Notes: generated by a model from the letters alone, not told the origin. Counted from the stretch's first letter, positions 1 through 8,087 are shown. The stretch is 23,890 nucleotides of DNA from Natrinema soli (GCF_028618695.1 NZ_JAQIVI010000366.1:1-23890); one strand, 5' to 3'. Program-made: numbers and translations.

Positions 1-1
1 C

Positions 2-85
2 GTCGTCGAGGAGGCGCTCGAGTGGCTCGGCGAAAACGAAGACGGAGAGAACGGTGGCCTCGATCCGGACGACGCGCCGTTCTGA
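2..85 (+). CDS. C-terminal end of an unidentified acidic protein
   Basis: An open frame runs from the window edge to a TGA and encodes 27 residues ending in DPDDAPF. The composition is rich in Glu, Asp and Gly with GC-rich third positions, typical of haloarchaeal coding sequence. The frame is open from the first complete codon, so this is the tail of a gene that starts outside the window. Nothing in these residues identifies a family. The gene converges on the thioredoxin-like gene, whose stop lies about 43 bases downstream. Confidence 0.6.
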   Translation, partial: VVEEALEWLGENEDGENGGLDPDDAPF

Positions 86-127
86 TCGGTGAGAAAAACG
101 GTCGCGTTCGGAGTTCAGTGATTCGGT

Positions 128-514
128 TCAGGCCGCGTCGGACTCGAGTGCGGTCTCGATCTCCTCTGCGAGCCAGACCGCCGGCGGCACATCCTCCTCT
201 TCGACGAACCGCGTAATTTCCTCGCCCTCGTCGTTCTCGACCACGATCGTCGGAATGTACTCGATATCGTACTCGTCGACGCCGGGCCCCTGCTTGTCCT
301 GATCGAGGCTGAACTCCTCGATCCGCTCGTCGGGGATCTCGGCGGCCTCGAGCGCCGCGCCGAAGTCGGGCAGCAGGGCGCGACAGTCCTTGCACCAGTC
401 GCCGGCCCAGATCTTGTACACCAGTTCGTCGCCGTGCGCTGCGAGCGTGTCGACCGCGTCCTCGTAGGACGCCGCGTCCCACGTGGGGTTCGGCCGCATG
501 GTCTCGAGACTCAT
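128..514 (-). CDS. Thioredoxin-like thiol-disulfide protein
   Basis: Encodes 128 residues, the size of a single thioredoxin fold. The active site is WCKDC (Trp40, Cys41, Cys44), preceded by beta strand VYKIWAGD, and the cis-proline segment YIPT lies near residue 88. These support a cytoplasmic thiol-disulfide oxidoreductase, with substrates unknown. The frame stays open upstream to 667, but that extension runs through a repeat element and has shadow-like composition. I therefore start at the ATG at 514, which has a TATA-like box 27 nt upstream. A second in-frame ATG at 499 is possible. The acidic character is typical of halophiles. No signal peptide is visible. The gene is divergent from the cysteine synthase across a 330-bp gap. 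Confidence 0.8.
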   Translation of the reverse strand: MSLETMRPNPTWDAASYEDAVDTLAAHGDELVYKIWAGDWCKDCRALLPDFGAALEAAEIPDERIEEFSLDQDKQGPGVDEYDIEYIPTIVVENDEGEEITRFVEEEDVPPAVWLAEEIETALESDAA

Positions 515-537
515 ACGCACGCCTTGCGTCTCGGACG

Positions 538-544
538 GCTTAAC
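538..544 (-). promoter_or_regulatory. TATA-like box of the thioredoxin-like gene
   Basis: On the minus strand GTTAAGC is centred 27 nt before the ATG at 514, the spacing expected for a leaderless haloarchaeal transcript. It supports the chosen start. Confidence 0.45.
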
Positions 545-606
545 CGCGGTGTTTCTGGCAGTGACTTCGCTCGAACGTCCGTCCGCCGGTTCTCGTACCC
601 GATCGA

Positions 607-729
607 CCACCCACCGCTGGGTGGGACTGAAAGGGGCTGACGGGGTCGGGGAAGACGGGCGACGCAAGCACTGTCCGAACGGAGTGAGGACAGCGCGCAG
701 CGAGCCCCTCGACCCCGTCAGGGGCTTTC
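607..729 (+). repeat. Structured interspersed repeat, copy A
   Basis: This copy is nearly identical to the reverse complement of 4003-4126, except in two arms. The visible order is a hairpin CCACCC/GGGTGG (607-624), the conserved string GACTGAAAGGGGCT, a variable 5' arm at 639-650 (GACGGGGTCGGG), and a conserved block containing hairpin CTGTCC/GGACAG (671-676 with 688-693). It ends with a variable 3' arm at 710-719 (CGACCCCGTC) and AGGGGCTTTC. The two variable arms pair with each other, and they do so in copy B too, with different sequence. It lies between two divergent genes and upstream of the cysteine synthase promoter. Candidate structured RNA or mobile repeat; no function can be assigned. 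Frames through it give Cys/Arg-rich peptides that I regard as spurious. Confidence 0.8.
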
Positions 730-814
730 TGGGTAGTTGCGGGTCTGAAACGCGCGTCGTGGGAGGAACCGCGACCGACGACTAGCCGGCACGTCCTGCC
801 TGAGTCCAGTACGG

Positions 815-820
815 GTTTAC
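815..820 (+). promoter_or_regulatory. TATA-like box of cysteine synthase gene
   Basis: GTTTAC sits about 27 nt before the ATG at 845, consistent with a leaderless transcript. Confidence 0.45.
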
Positions 821-844
821 GTCTCGATTCCCTACGAGAGTCCA

Positions 845-1828
845 ATGAAAGGGAGTATCCTGGACACCATCGGTTCGCCGCTCGTCCAGGTCGATTCGCC
901 GGAGGGTGTGACGGTCGCCGCGAAGATCGAATCGTTCAACCCCGGCGGCTCGGCCAAGGACCGGCCGGCCCGCGAGATGATTCGGGCGGCCGAGCGCGAC
1001 GGCCTGATCGAACCTGGCGACTCGCTCGTGGAACCGACCAGCGGCAACACCGGCATCGGCCTCGCTCTCGTCGCCGCCGCCCGCGGCTACGATCTGACGA
1101 TCGTCATGCCGTCGGACAAGTCGAAGGAACGCCGGCGGATCATGGCCGCCTACGGGGCCGACCTCGAGTTAGTCGACGGCGACATGGCCGACGCCCGCTC
1201 TCGTGCCGACGAACTCGAGGCGACGGGCGCGATTCAACTCGGCCAGTTCGAGAACCCGGCCAACCCCGACGCGCACTACAAGACGACCGGCGAGGAGATC
1301 ATCGAGCAGGTCGGCGACCGCGAGATCGACGCCTTCGTGGCCGGCGTCGGCACCGGCGGCACGATCTCGGGAACCGGCCGCCGGCTCCGCGAGGAGTTCC
1401 CCGAGATGGATATCGTCGCCGTCGAGCCGGACAGAAACGCCGTCCTCTCGACCGGCGAGGCCGGCACCGACGAGTTCCAGGGAATGGGTCCCGGGTTCAT
1501 CAGCACCAATCTCGATCTCGATCTGCTCGACCGCGTCGAGACCGTCAAACTCGAGGACGCCGAGGACGAGTGCCGCCGTCTCGCACGCGAGGAAGGCGTC
1601 CTCGTGGGCCAGTCCAGCGGCGCGACGAGTCTCGTCTCCCAGCGCGTCGCTCGAGAGATCGCCGATCCCAGCGTCGACTGTCCCGAGGTGCCGACCGCGT
1701 TCGACGACGGCGGCGAGCCGGCTTCGCCCGAGACCGACGGCGGTCGAGCGGCCGAGGACTGTCCGCTGGTCGTCACCGTCTTCTGGGACAGCGGCGAGCG
1801 CTACCTCTCGACCGGCCTCTTCGACTGA
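845..1828 (+). CDS. cysK: PLP-dependent cysteine synthase (CysK/CysM family)
   Basis: Encodes 327 residues. The family makes L-cysteine from O-acetylserine (or O-phosphoserine in some archaea) and sulfide, using PLP in the cytoplasm. Visible motifs are the PLP lysine loop PGGSAKDR (Lys38), the substrate loop PTSGNTG (64-70) and the phosphate-binding loop GTGGT (169-173). Further on are GMGPGF (213-218), VGQSSGA with the ring-nitrogen serine (254-260), and the C-terminal signature DSGERYLST (315-323). An acidic, Gly-rich insert at about 275-305 interrupts the usual C-terminal region and is probably a surface loop. The start is supported by the upstream TATA-like box. Whether the acyl donor is O-acetyl- or O-phosphoserine cannot be read from sequence. 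It is transcribed alone, divergent from the thioredoxin-like gene. Confidence 0.9.
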   Translation: MKGSILDTIGSPLVQVDSPEGVTVAAKIESFNPGGSAKDRPAREMIRAAERDGLIEPGDSLVEPTSGNTGIGLALVAAARGYDLTIVMPSDKSKERRRIMAAYGADLELVDGDMADARSRADELEATGAIQLGQFENPANPDAHYKTTGEEIIEQVGDREIDAFVAGVGTGGTISGTGRRLREEFPEMDIVAVEPDRNAVLSTGEAGTDEFQGMGPGFISTNLDLDLLDRVETVKLEDAEDECRRLAREEGVLVGQSSGATSLVSQRVAREIADPSVDCPEVPTAFDDGGEPASPETDGGRAAEDCPLVVTVFWDSGERYLSTGLFD

Positions 1829-1897
1829 GCGGGGAGCGGGCGAGACGCTCGAGGAATCGCATCTAACGAAAAGAGTCCTTTCACCTAGCCGAACCGC

Positions 1898-1903
1898 CTT
1901 TAC
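1898..1903 (+). promoter_or_regulatory. TATA-like box of the lipoprotein gene
   Basis: CTTTAC is centred about 27 nt before the ATG at 1927. Confidence 0.4.
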
Positions 1904-1926
1904 CCCCCGTTCGTACGGTAGTTACG

Positions 1927-2697
1927 ATGACACGTCCCTCCAGACGGACATTATTAGGTAGCACTGCGACGCTGATCGGTCTCTCGGCGGGCTGTATTGC
2001 CGACGGCTCCGAGAGCCCGTCCGACGACGATGACGATCGGAGCGACGCCGATGAGGGCTCGCCGGCTCCTGACGGTAACGAGAGCGACCCCGAGTCGGTC
2101 GGCGAGGACGGAGAGATCGAGGATCTCCCGGACGGTGTGGCCGATTACCGGACGCTACCCTACCAGTACGGTTCGTCGTCGGCGGAGTCCGACGTGGGGC
2201 TCCTCCGGGACGCCGACGACGCCGCGAACTGGCTCGAGGAGCGATTCCCGTCCGACACGGAGCCGCTCGACGAGTTCGTCGACGAGACCGATTTCGAGAC
2301 GTCGATCCTCGTGTCGCTCGAGTCCAACGCGCCCACTCCGTGTTACGAGATGGTCCTCGAGTCCATCGATATCGTCGAGAGCGACGGTGAGGAGGACACC
2401 GGGACCGACGGCGACGACGAAAGCGACGAGGGAGGTGACGATGACGGTACCGACGAACTCGTCCTCGAGGCGGCGGTCCGAGACACGTCGGCCGAGGACG
2501 ATGTCTGTGTCCAGTCGATCGCGACCGTCGGCCGTCTGGTTCGGGTAACCTTCGAGTCGGAGCCGCTGACGACCATCTCGGCGACCATCGTCGGTCACGA
2601 CGGCAGTACCACGACCGTCTCGATGGCCAGCGACAGTGCGTCCGCGTCCGAGAGCACGAGTACTGATTCGGAATCAGGCCGCGGTAGCGATAGCTAA
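1927..2697 (+). CDS. Tat-exported haloarchaeal lipoprotein, function unknown
   Basis: Encodes 256 residues. The N-terminus has a twin-arginine motif (SRRTLLG, Arg6-Arg7), a short hydrophobic stretch and a lipobox ending LSAGC (Cys23). The protein is therefore probably exported folded by Tat and lipid-anchored outside the cell membrane. Residues 24-70 form a disordered Asp/Ser/Glu linker, followed by a more ordered region of about 90-230. That region is interrupted by a second acidic run near 155-175 (EEDTGTDGDD) and the protein ends in a Ser-rich tail. Two cysteines in the ordered part (PTPCYEM and DDVCVQ) could form a disulfide. I recognise no catalytic motif. A T-rich stretch follows the stop. 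Confidence 0.75.
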   Translation: MTRPSRRTLLGSTATLIGLSAGCIADGSESPSDDDDDRSDADEGSPAPDGNESDPESVGEDGEIEDLPDGVADYRTLPYQYGSSSAESDVGLLRDADDAANWLEERFPSDTEPLDEFVDETDFETSILVSLESNAPTPCYEMVLESIDIVESDGEEDTGTDGDDESDEGGDDDGTDELVLEAAVRDTSAEDDVCVQSIATVGRLVRVTFESEPLTTISATIVGHDGSTTTVSMASDSASASESTSTDSESGRGSDS

Positions 2698-2722
2698 CCC
2701 GCCAACAGTAGTGAGTGATACA

Positions 2723-2737
2723 GTTTCTTTATTTATA
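2723..2737 (+). terminator. T-rich terminator candidate after the lipoprotein
   Basis: TTTCTTTATTTAT begins about 26 bases past the stop. Archaeal termination commonly occurs at such T-rich tracts without a hairpin. It is also the entry into a markedly AT-rich intergenic stretch. Confidence 0.4.
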
Positions 2738-2923
2738 ACTGGGTGAGAAATAAAAATACGGGTTTAGTAACCACAGATGCGAACTTACCGCTGTAACTTC
2801 TGTCTGATGGCAATATAATTGTGAGAATCGTGCTAGATACAGAGCGCATATGTTTCGACTATTGGATTCTGGAGACCACGGTGACTATGGGTGTGGAGGA
2901 GTCCGTGCCCGCCTGAGTGTGAA

Positions 2924-3109
2924 CTACTGTGAATCCACAGATCGTTCGAGAGTTTTGAGACCAAGATAGACGACTGCTCCTACGAAAAGACCCTCTATAG
3001 CTGCGTTCACCACGACAGATTTGATGAAAGTTAGCTGTATTAATTGAGTGACTGCTGTACCAAGAGCCGCAAAAATGCCGGCGGCAAACGCAAATTTGAG
3101 CCTAACCAT
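2924..3109 (-). CDS. Small two-helix membrane protein
   Basis: Encodes 61 residues from the ATG at 3109. The frame extends upstream to 3163, but that extension is Asn/His/Tyr-rich and lies upstream of an AT-rich promoter-like sequence (TATTTATGG on the plus strand, 3127-3136) about 22-25 nt before the ATG at 3109. I therefore prefer the shorter form. Two hydrophobic stretches, FAFAAGIFAALGTAV and VNAAIEGLFVGAVVYLGL, suggest two transmembrane helices joined by a short loop, with a basic N-terminus and a charged tail. No family is recognised. Codon use is more AT-rich than in neighbours, fitting the surrounding low-GC patch. It could be spurious, but the hydrophobic pattern argues for a real protein. 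Confidence 0.5.
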   Translation of the reverse strand: MVRLKFAFAAGIFAALGTAVTQLIQLTFIKSVVVNAAIEGLFVGAVVYLGLKTLERSVDSQ

Positions 3110-3280
3110 ATTATTGTTAGAAAATACATATTTATGGCTGTTTCGGTGGTAGATAGAACTCATTATATTTCCCGTACTGAATACCCCCTCTGTACTGGGT
3201 GGAATTTTTCATGGATATCTCTGCATAAACAATCTGTGCTACTATCTACTGGTGACGGCTCGTGGCAATTCGAGAAACGC

Positions 3281-3895
3281 TTACGGAGAGTATTCGGCTT
3301 CGGTCAGACGGACGACGAGGGTGTCCTCGACGTCCCTGAGATCGTACTCGGGGAGTTCGCCACCGGTCCGGCGCACGTACAGCGGTTCGACGAGCCGATG
3401 GGTCGGCTCGGCGGCCCTCGCTCGATCGGCTTCGCTCGAGTCGTCCGCATCGTCGTCTCCCTGACGTTTGTCCCCGTTGGCAGCGTCGCTCGTCCCGGTC
3501 GAGTCGGGACCCGAACTCGCGTCCGTTGCGTCGTCGGCAGTCGCGTCGGCTCCCGCGTCGATCCGCTCGAGGCCGTAGATCTTGCAGAACTCGGCCGTTT
3601 CCGCCGACTCGATCTCGCCGTTTCGGAGCCGTTCGGCCAGCGGTCGCGAGAGCCACTCCGCGTCGCTGATACTGGGCTCCTGGACGAGTGCCTCGTCGAC
3701 GAACCGCGTGAGATACCAGTTGAGATCGTTCAACAGTGAGACGGCAGCGCCGACGCTGACCGTCCGGACGGCGAGCGAGTTCTCGAACGGCCGCTCGAGG
3801 TCGTACGTCGCGAGGGCCTCGCGGGACGTCTCTCGGGAAAGCAGTTCGTACTGGAGATTGCTCCCGGCCTCGCCGACGAGACAGACGCGGGTCAC
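3281..3895 (-). CDS. Haloarchaea-specific conserved protein (DUF5804-like)
   Basis: Encodes 204 residues with a GTG start at 3895, and ATTACA lies about 26 nt upstream. The N-terminal part (1-112) has features such as YELLSRETSREAL, NSLAVRTVSVG and LLNDLNWYLTRFVDEAL. The C-terminal part (166-204) reads LVEPLYVRRTGGE and EYDLRDVEDTLVVRL. Together they look like one compact domain I associate, from memory, with the haloarchaeal family DUF5804. The two halves are separated by about 50 residues of Asp/Ala/Ser-rich low complexity (about 114-165), probably a disordered insertion. No catalytic motif, membrane segment or signal peptide is seen and the function is unknown. It lies upstream of the AT-rich patch and downstream of repeat copy B. 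Confidence 0.7.
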   Translation of the reverse strand: MTRVCLVGEAGSNLQYELLSRETSREALATYDLERPFENSLAVRTVSVGAAVSLLNDLNWYLTRFVDEALVQEPSISDAEWLSRPLAERLRNGEIESAETAEFCKIYGLERIDAGADATADDATDASSGPDSTGTSDAANGDKRQGDDDADDSSEADRARAAEPTHRLVEPLYVRRTGGELPEYDLRDVEDTLVVRLTEAEYSP

Positions 3896-4002
3896 TATAT
3901 TGTGGTGGGTGCGACGGTGTAATGTCGGTTTCGGCTTCTAGACGAGTTTCTCGGAACGTTCCACATTCGAAACGCGGATTCCGTTGCGACGACAGCGATG
4001 AT

Positions 4003-4126
4003 GAAAGCCCCTGGCTCTCTCGAGTCGAGGGGCTCGCTGCGCGCTGTCCTCACTCCGTTCGGACAGTGCTTGCGTCGCCCGTCTTCCTCGAGAGAGCCAG
4101 CCCCTTTCAGTCCCACCCGGCGGTGG
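4003..4126 (-). repeat. Structured interspersed repeat, copy B (inverted)
   Basis: Read on the minus strand it matches copy A (607-729) over the hairpin CCACC/GGTGG, GACTGAAAGGGGCT, the central block with CTGTCC/GGACAG, and AGGGGCTTTC. The variable arms differ completely from copy A. They are GGCTCTCTCGAG and CTCGAGAGAGCC (4087-4098 and 4013-4024), which pair over 12 bp without mismatch. It lies between the 3' end of thiI and the next minus-strand gene, so it could be transcribed as part of the thiI 3' region or independently. The opposite orientation to copy A is compatible with a dispersed element. Confidence 0.8.
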
Positions 4127-4173
4127 CCAGCTGAGTCAGCTTCGATCAGCGGGAAGATGGTGAGTCGCAATCG

Positions 4174-5352
4174 TTAGGGCTCGACCAGTTCCGCGTTCGC
4201 CGCCGCGTCCTCGGCGCGCTCGAGCAGGTCGTCCGGTTCCGCGGCGAGCAGCGGCTCGAGGCGGGCGTTGGTTTCGACCTGATCTGGAGTGACTCGGTTG
4301 CAGCCGGCGTCCATGGTCGAGTCCGTATAGGTACCGATCTCGCGGGCCTGGGCGACGATGTACTGTTTGTCGCGGGTGAGGAGGGGACGGTGGATCGGGA
4401 GTCTGGTAGCGCGGCTGGTGACGCCGAGGTTTCGAACGGTCTGGCTGGACTTCTGGCCGGCGGCCTCGCCGGTGACGATACCGTCCGCGTCGACGCGCTC
4501 GGCCAGCGTCTCGGCGGCGCGGTAGAAGAAGCGCCGGAGGGAGAGCATTCGACCCTGCTCCATCTCGCTGACGAGGAGATCGACGGTCTCGCCGCCGGGA
4601 ATCTCGTAGACCTGCATGTCGAAGTTCGGCGCGTATTCGGAGAGGATTCGAACCGTCTCGAGCGCGCGCGCCTCGTGGTCGATCCCGCCGTAGTCGCCGA
4701 GATCGACGTAAGCCGGGATAACGGGACTGCCGCGTTTCATCATCTCGTAGGCCGCGACCGGCGAGTCGATCCCGCCGCTGACCAGCGCGATGACCGGCTC
4801 CTGCGAGCCGAGCGGGAGGCCGCCGGGGCCGTCGACGTACTCGAGGTAGATGAACGCCACGTCCTCGCGCACTTCGACGCCGAACGTGAGATCGGGATCG
4901 TCGAGGTCGACTTCGGGCTCGAACTCGTCCGCGACGGTCTCCCAGATAGCGGTGCCGGCCTCGCGGGCCAACTCCTCGCTATCGTAGGGGAGCGTCTTGT
5001 CCGACCGGCGCGCGTCGACCGCGAACGTCCCGCCGTCGTAGTGCTCGCGAGCGGTCTCCTCCAGCGCCTCGAGGATCCGTTCCTTCTCGGTGCTGACGGT
5101 CAGGGCGGGACTCGCGGAGACGACGCCGAAGGTGTCCGCTGCGGCCGCGGTCGCCGCCTCGACGGCGTCTTCGCTCGTGTGAATCAGCGGCCGGTTCCAC
5201 CGGCGCTCGACCTCGCCGGGAATCGATCGGTCGGCGAGGAGGGCCTCGAGATTCTCCGCGAGGAGCCCCTCCATGTACCGCTTGACCCTGTTGCTCTTGG
5301 TGTTGACGTCCCCGTGACGGACGAGGACGGTATCGGCTCCCGGCGGGTGCAT
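4174..5352 (-). CDS. thiI: tRNA 4-thiouridine synthetase ThiI (no rhodanese domain)
   Basis: Encodes 392 residues. ThiI adenylates U8 of tRNA for sulfur transfer to give 4-thiouridine, and in some organisms also supports thiazole synthesis. The order is an N-terminal ferredoxin-like/THUMP region (about 1-175) and a PP-loop ATPase domain beginning with the signature VSGGIDSPVA (191-200). This is followed by GDYGG, GEAAGQKSSQT and Cys351 in DAGCNR. The length stops where bacterial ThiI adds a rhodanese domain, as is usual for archaeal forms, so sulfur must come from another donor. The ATG at 5352 has TTATAG 26 nt upstream. The gene is a single unit, with repeat copy B immediately downstream. 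Confidence 0.93.
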   Translation of the reverse strand: MHPPGADTVLVRHGDVNTKSNRVKRYMEGLLAENLEALLADRSIPGEVERRWNRPLIHTSEDAVEAATAAAADTFGVVSASPALTVSTEKERILEALEETAREHYDGGTFAVDARRSDKTLPYDSEELAREAGTAIWETVADEFEPEVDLDDPDLTFGVEVREDVAFIYLEYVDGPGGLPLGSQEPVIALVSGGIDSPVAAYEMMKRGSPVIPAYVDLGDYGGIDHEARALETVRILSEYAPNFDMQVYEIPGGETVDLLVSEMEQGRMLSLRRFFYRAAETLAERVDADGIVTGEAAGQKSSQTVRNLGVTSRATRLPIHRPLLTRDKQYIVAQAREIGTYTDSTMDAGCNRVTPDQVETNARLEPLLAAEPDDLLERAEDAAANAELVEP

Positions 5353-5374
5353 GGACTGTGCTAGTCGGCCGCGG

Positions 5375-5381
5375 CTATAAG
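5375..5381 (-). promoter_or_regulatory. TATA box of thiI
   Basis: CTTATAG on the minus strand is centred 26 nt before the ATG at 5352, a strong leaderless-type promoter. Confidence 0.5.
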
Positions 5382-5470
5382 GGGGTTACGAGGAGAGTAT
5401 CGGTCTCGAGCGGACGCGAATCCCTCGGAGACGATCGATTCCTCGGCTTCAGAAGAGCGACACCTCGGCT

Positions 5471-6730
5471 TCAGATAACCGATTCCTCGACCGTCGGACT
5501 CAGGCTACCCGTGTAGGAGTAGATTCCGGCGACGAGAACGACCCCGGCCAGCAGCGGAACGATTGCGCTGAGCGCGTACAGCACGTCGTAGCCGACCGCC
5601 TTCGCGAAGGGCAGGGAGATCAGCGGGCCGAGTCCCCCGCCGACGTCCCCGAAGATGTTGTTGGTCCCCATCGCTCGACCCATCCGCTCCTCCGGCGTGA
5701 GATCTGCGAGGAGGGCGGTCAACGGCCCGCCGACGCCGCCCTGTCCCGCGCCGATCAGCGCGCAGGCGACAATGACGGCCCCGAGCGAGGGCGCGACCGT
5801 GAGCACGACGAAGCCGGCGCAACTGGTCGCGAGGAAGGCGAGTAGGACGGGTATGCGAGCGCCGACGGCGTCGCTGATCTTCCCGCCCGAAATGGTGAAA
5901 ACCGCCCCCGAGAGGGCGGAGACAGCCATCAGCAGCCCGGACGTGCCCTGTTCGCCGTAGTCGATGCCGTAGCCCGCGAACTCGAGCGAGAGCGTCAGCG
6001 ACTCGACCTCGAGGTAGAGGACGAGCGTCGAGAAGAGGACGCCGATGTACGCGAAGTAGAGCCCGAAGTTGACCAGCCCGACGGTGAGCGCGGGCAGGGT
6101 CGTCTCGAAGTCCCAGGGACTGATCGACGAGTCGGCCGACTCGACGTGAGTCTCTGGGACGATGAAGAAGGCGATAACGCTCGCGAGGCCGGCGAAAGAG
6201 GCCGCGAGGACGAACGCCGCGACGTTGCTGTAGACCTCGCTGACGATACCGCCCAGCACCATCCCGGCGGGGAAGCCGAAGGTGATCCCGGCCCGGACGA
6301 TCCCCATGCTCGTTCCCCGCGAACTGGCCTCGCTGACGTCCGCCGTGATAGTGTACGCCGTCGCGAATACGAGCGCGCTGCCGATCCCCCACGTGACTCG
6401 CGCGACGACGAACCAGAGTTCCGGCACCGCGGATTCGATCGCGATCACGTAGCCGAACGTCGCGAGTCCCTCGATCGCCAGTCCGGCGACGAACGGTTTC
6501 CGAGTCCCGATCCGGTCGACGAGCACGCCCGCGGGCCCGTTCGCGACCAGCCGGGTCCAGCGGTTCGCCGAGAGGATGACGCCGACCATGAACGCCGAAA
6601 TTCCCAGCACCTCGCCCAAGTTCGGCAGGATCGGAAAGACGACGCCGCCGCCGAAGCCGACGAAGAAGGTGCTCGCGACGACGGCGTAGACGACGGAGCG
6701 GGAGGTCGATTTCGAACTCGAGTCGGACAC
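5471..6730 (-). CDS. Major facilitator superfamily transporter (drug-exporter type)
   Basis: Encodes 419 residues with about 12 hydrophobic segments. The loop 2-3 motif of the family is clear, GVLVDRIGTRK at about 68-78, and VARVTWGIGSAL with GTSMGIVRAG fits transmembrane segments 4 and 5 of proton-coupled antiporters. A hydrophilic loop near 195-205 separates the two six-helix halves. The second half repeats the pattern with GGKISDAVGARIP. The substrate cannot be predicted; multidrug or sugar efflux is possible. The start is a GTG at 6730, and ATGs within the first helix would truncate it. GTTACG lies about 27 nt upstream. It is on the same strand as metK, with its own promoter. Confidence 0.85.
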   Translation of the reverse strand: MSDSSSKSTSRSVVYAVVASTFFVGFGGGVVFPILPNLGEVLGISAFMVGVILSANRWTRLVANGPAGVLVDRIGTRKPFVAGLAIEGLATFGYVIAIESAVPELWFVVARVTWGIGSALVFATAYTITADVSEASSRGTSMGIVRAGITFGFPAGMVLGGIVSEVYSNVAAFVLAASFAGLASVIAFFIVPETHVESADSSISPWDFETTLPALTVGLVNFGLYFAYIGVLFSTLVLYLEVESLTLSLEFAGYGIDYGEQGTSGLLMAVSALSGAVFTISGGKISDAVGARIPVLLAFLATSCAGFVVLTVAPSLGAVIVACALIGAGQGGVGGPLTALLADLTPEERMGRAMGTNNIFGDVGGGLGPLISLPFAKAVGYDVLYALSAIVPLLAGVVLVAGIYSYTGSLSPTVEESVI

Positions 6731-6860
6731 GGGCGGTCACTACGTGTTTCGATTCGTAACGCCGTACGATAGGCCCGTTCTTGACTATTCCGACGGCACA
6801 CGTGTGATGCCGGTTCCGATCGCCGATTCCGGTCGCCAATCCCTCCGGAATTCCGGTTCG

Positions 6861-6871
6861 AGAAAGAAACG
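6861..6871 (-). terminator. T-rich terminator candidate after metK
   Basis: The minus strand reads GTTTCTTTCTC starting about 11 bases after the metK stop, a plausible pyrimidine-rich archaeal terminator. Confidence 0.3.
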
Positions 6872-6881
6872 CAGCGGCCGA

Positions 6882-8087
6882 TTAGAACGTCGAGAGTTCG
6901 CCCTCGATCACGCTGCGGGTGATCTCGGTCACGTCCGCGAGTTCCCGGTCGACGATCGCTTCGACGTCGGCCTCGACGTCCGAGACCGCGACGCCGTCGT
7001 CGGTGACGACGTGCACGTCGGCGACGTGTGGCTGGTCGATCGGGCGGCCGATCTGGGAGAGGAGGCGCACGCGCAGGTCGCGGATGCCGTCGACCTCGCC
7101 CACGACCTCCTCGGCGATCTGCGTCGAGAGCAGGTTGTAGATCTTCCCGATGTGGTTGACCGGGTTCTTGCCGCTGGTGGCCTCCATCGACATCGAGCGA
7201 TTGGGCGTGATGAGCCCGTTCGCGCGGTTGCCCCGGCCCACGGAGCCGTCGTCGCCCTGCTCGGCGGAGGTGCCGGTGACGGTGAGGTAGATCGAGCCCT
7301 CCTCGTAGTCGTCGGCCGTATTGACGTGGACGTTGACCGCGCGGTCCGTGTGCTCGCGCGCGACGCCGTCGACGAACTCTCGGACTGACTCGACCGCCTC
7401 GACGTAGCCGTCGAGATTCGGAATGTACTCGTCGACCATCGCCGCGGCGACGGTGACGTCGATCTGCTCACCCTCGCGCTTGCCCATGATCTTCACGTCC
7501 GGACCGAGCGCCGGATTCTCTGCGGCGTACTCGCCGTTCAGTCGTCGCTCGGCCTCGAGGACGATCTCCTCCGTCTCGGTTAGCGGCGCGTGGCCGACGC
7601 CGAAACTCGTGTCGTTGGCCATCGGGACGCTCACTTCGTCTTCGCCGAAGACCTCCTGCAGATCGCCGCTGCCCTCGCCGAGTTTCACGTCGACGACGAC
7701 GTCCTCGCCGACGGTCAGCTGGGGGATGTTCTCCTCGAGGTACTCGCGGGCGGCCCGCAGCGCGATCGTCTCGGCGGGGATCGTCTGGCCCTCGTAGTGT
7801 TTGGTCGCGCGACCGACGATCAGCAGGTAGATGGGGTCGACGACTTCGCCGCCGCCGAAGGCGGGTGCCGCCTCGCCGGCGACGAGTTGCGTTTCGTCGG
7901 TGTTGAAGTGCAGTACCTCGCCGACGCGGTCTAGGTACTCGCGTGCGAGTGCCCCCGCGACGCTCTCGGCGATCCCGTCGCAGATGGAGTCGGGGTGACC
8001 GATTCCCTTCCGTTCGACGATTTCGACTTCCTGGTCCTCGACCGCTTGCCGCTCGATAGACTCGATCCGGATGTTCCGCTCACTCAT
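6882..8087 (-). CDS. metK: Archaeal-type S-adenosylmethionine synthetase
   Basis: Encodes 401 residues. The enzyme makes S-adenosylmethionine from methionine and ATP, with release of phosphate and pyrophosphate. It matches the archaeal MAT family rather than bacterial MetK. Motifs are [12 protein letters not shown] (28-38), [61 protein letters not shown] and [14 protein letters not shown]. The reading frame remains open far upstream through two neighbouring genes, but [14 protein letters not shown] at 8087 is the natural N-terminus. A TATA box (GTTATAC) lies about 27 nt before it. This is an essential housekeeping enzyme, and about 92 bases separate it from the CYTH gene on the same strand. 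Confidence 0.95.
   Translation of the reverse strand: MSERNIRIESIERQAVEDQEVEIVERKGIGHPDSICDGIAESVAGALAREYLDRVGEVLHFNTDETQLVAGEAAPAFGGGEVVDPIYLLIVGRATKHYEGQTIPAETIALRAAREYLEENIPQLTVGEDVVVDVKLGEGSGDLQEVFGEDEVSVPMANDTSFGVGHAPLTETEEIVLEAERRLNGEYAAENPALGPDVKIMGKREGEQIDVTVAAAMVDEYIPNLDGYVEAVESVREFVDGVAREHTDRAVNVHVNTADDYEEGSIYLTVTGTSAEQGDDGSVGRGNRANGLITPNRSMSMEATSGKNPVNHIGKIYNLLSTQIAEEVVGEVDGIRDLRVRLLSQIGRPIDQPHVADVHVVTDDGVAVSDVEADVEAIVDRELADVTEITRSVIEGELSTF

Larger units (their letters stand above)
2698..3280. other. AT-rich low-GC patch with one micro-gene
   Basis: Base composition falls sharply compared with both flanks (runs such as TTTATTTATAACT and AATATAATTG). It holds one credible small membrane protein gene on the minus strand. 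In 2698-2923 and 3110-3280 I see no other gene or recognisable repeat, only short AT-rich frames. Such patches in haloarchaeal genomes often mark acquired or decayed DNA; that is inference here. Confidence 0.4.

Noticed and set aside
607..729. Possibility that repeats A/B are a CRISPR remnant.
   Set aside because: Two inverted copies 3.3 kb apart, no spacers, no regular spacing and no cas genes.
540..845. Minus-strand frame across repeat A encoding Arg/Cys-rich peptide (similar to one across repeat B).
   Set aside because: Peptide similarity between the two comes only from the shared repeat DNA; composition is not haloarchaeal coding and no promoter fits.
5441..5475. Direct repeat CCTCGGCTTCAGA twice around the stop of the MFS gene.
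   Set aside because: Short, only two copies 22 bp apart and probably a local duplication; no link to a mobile element.
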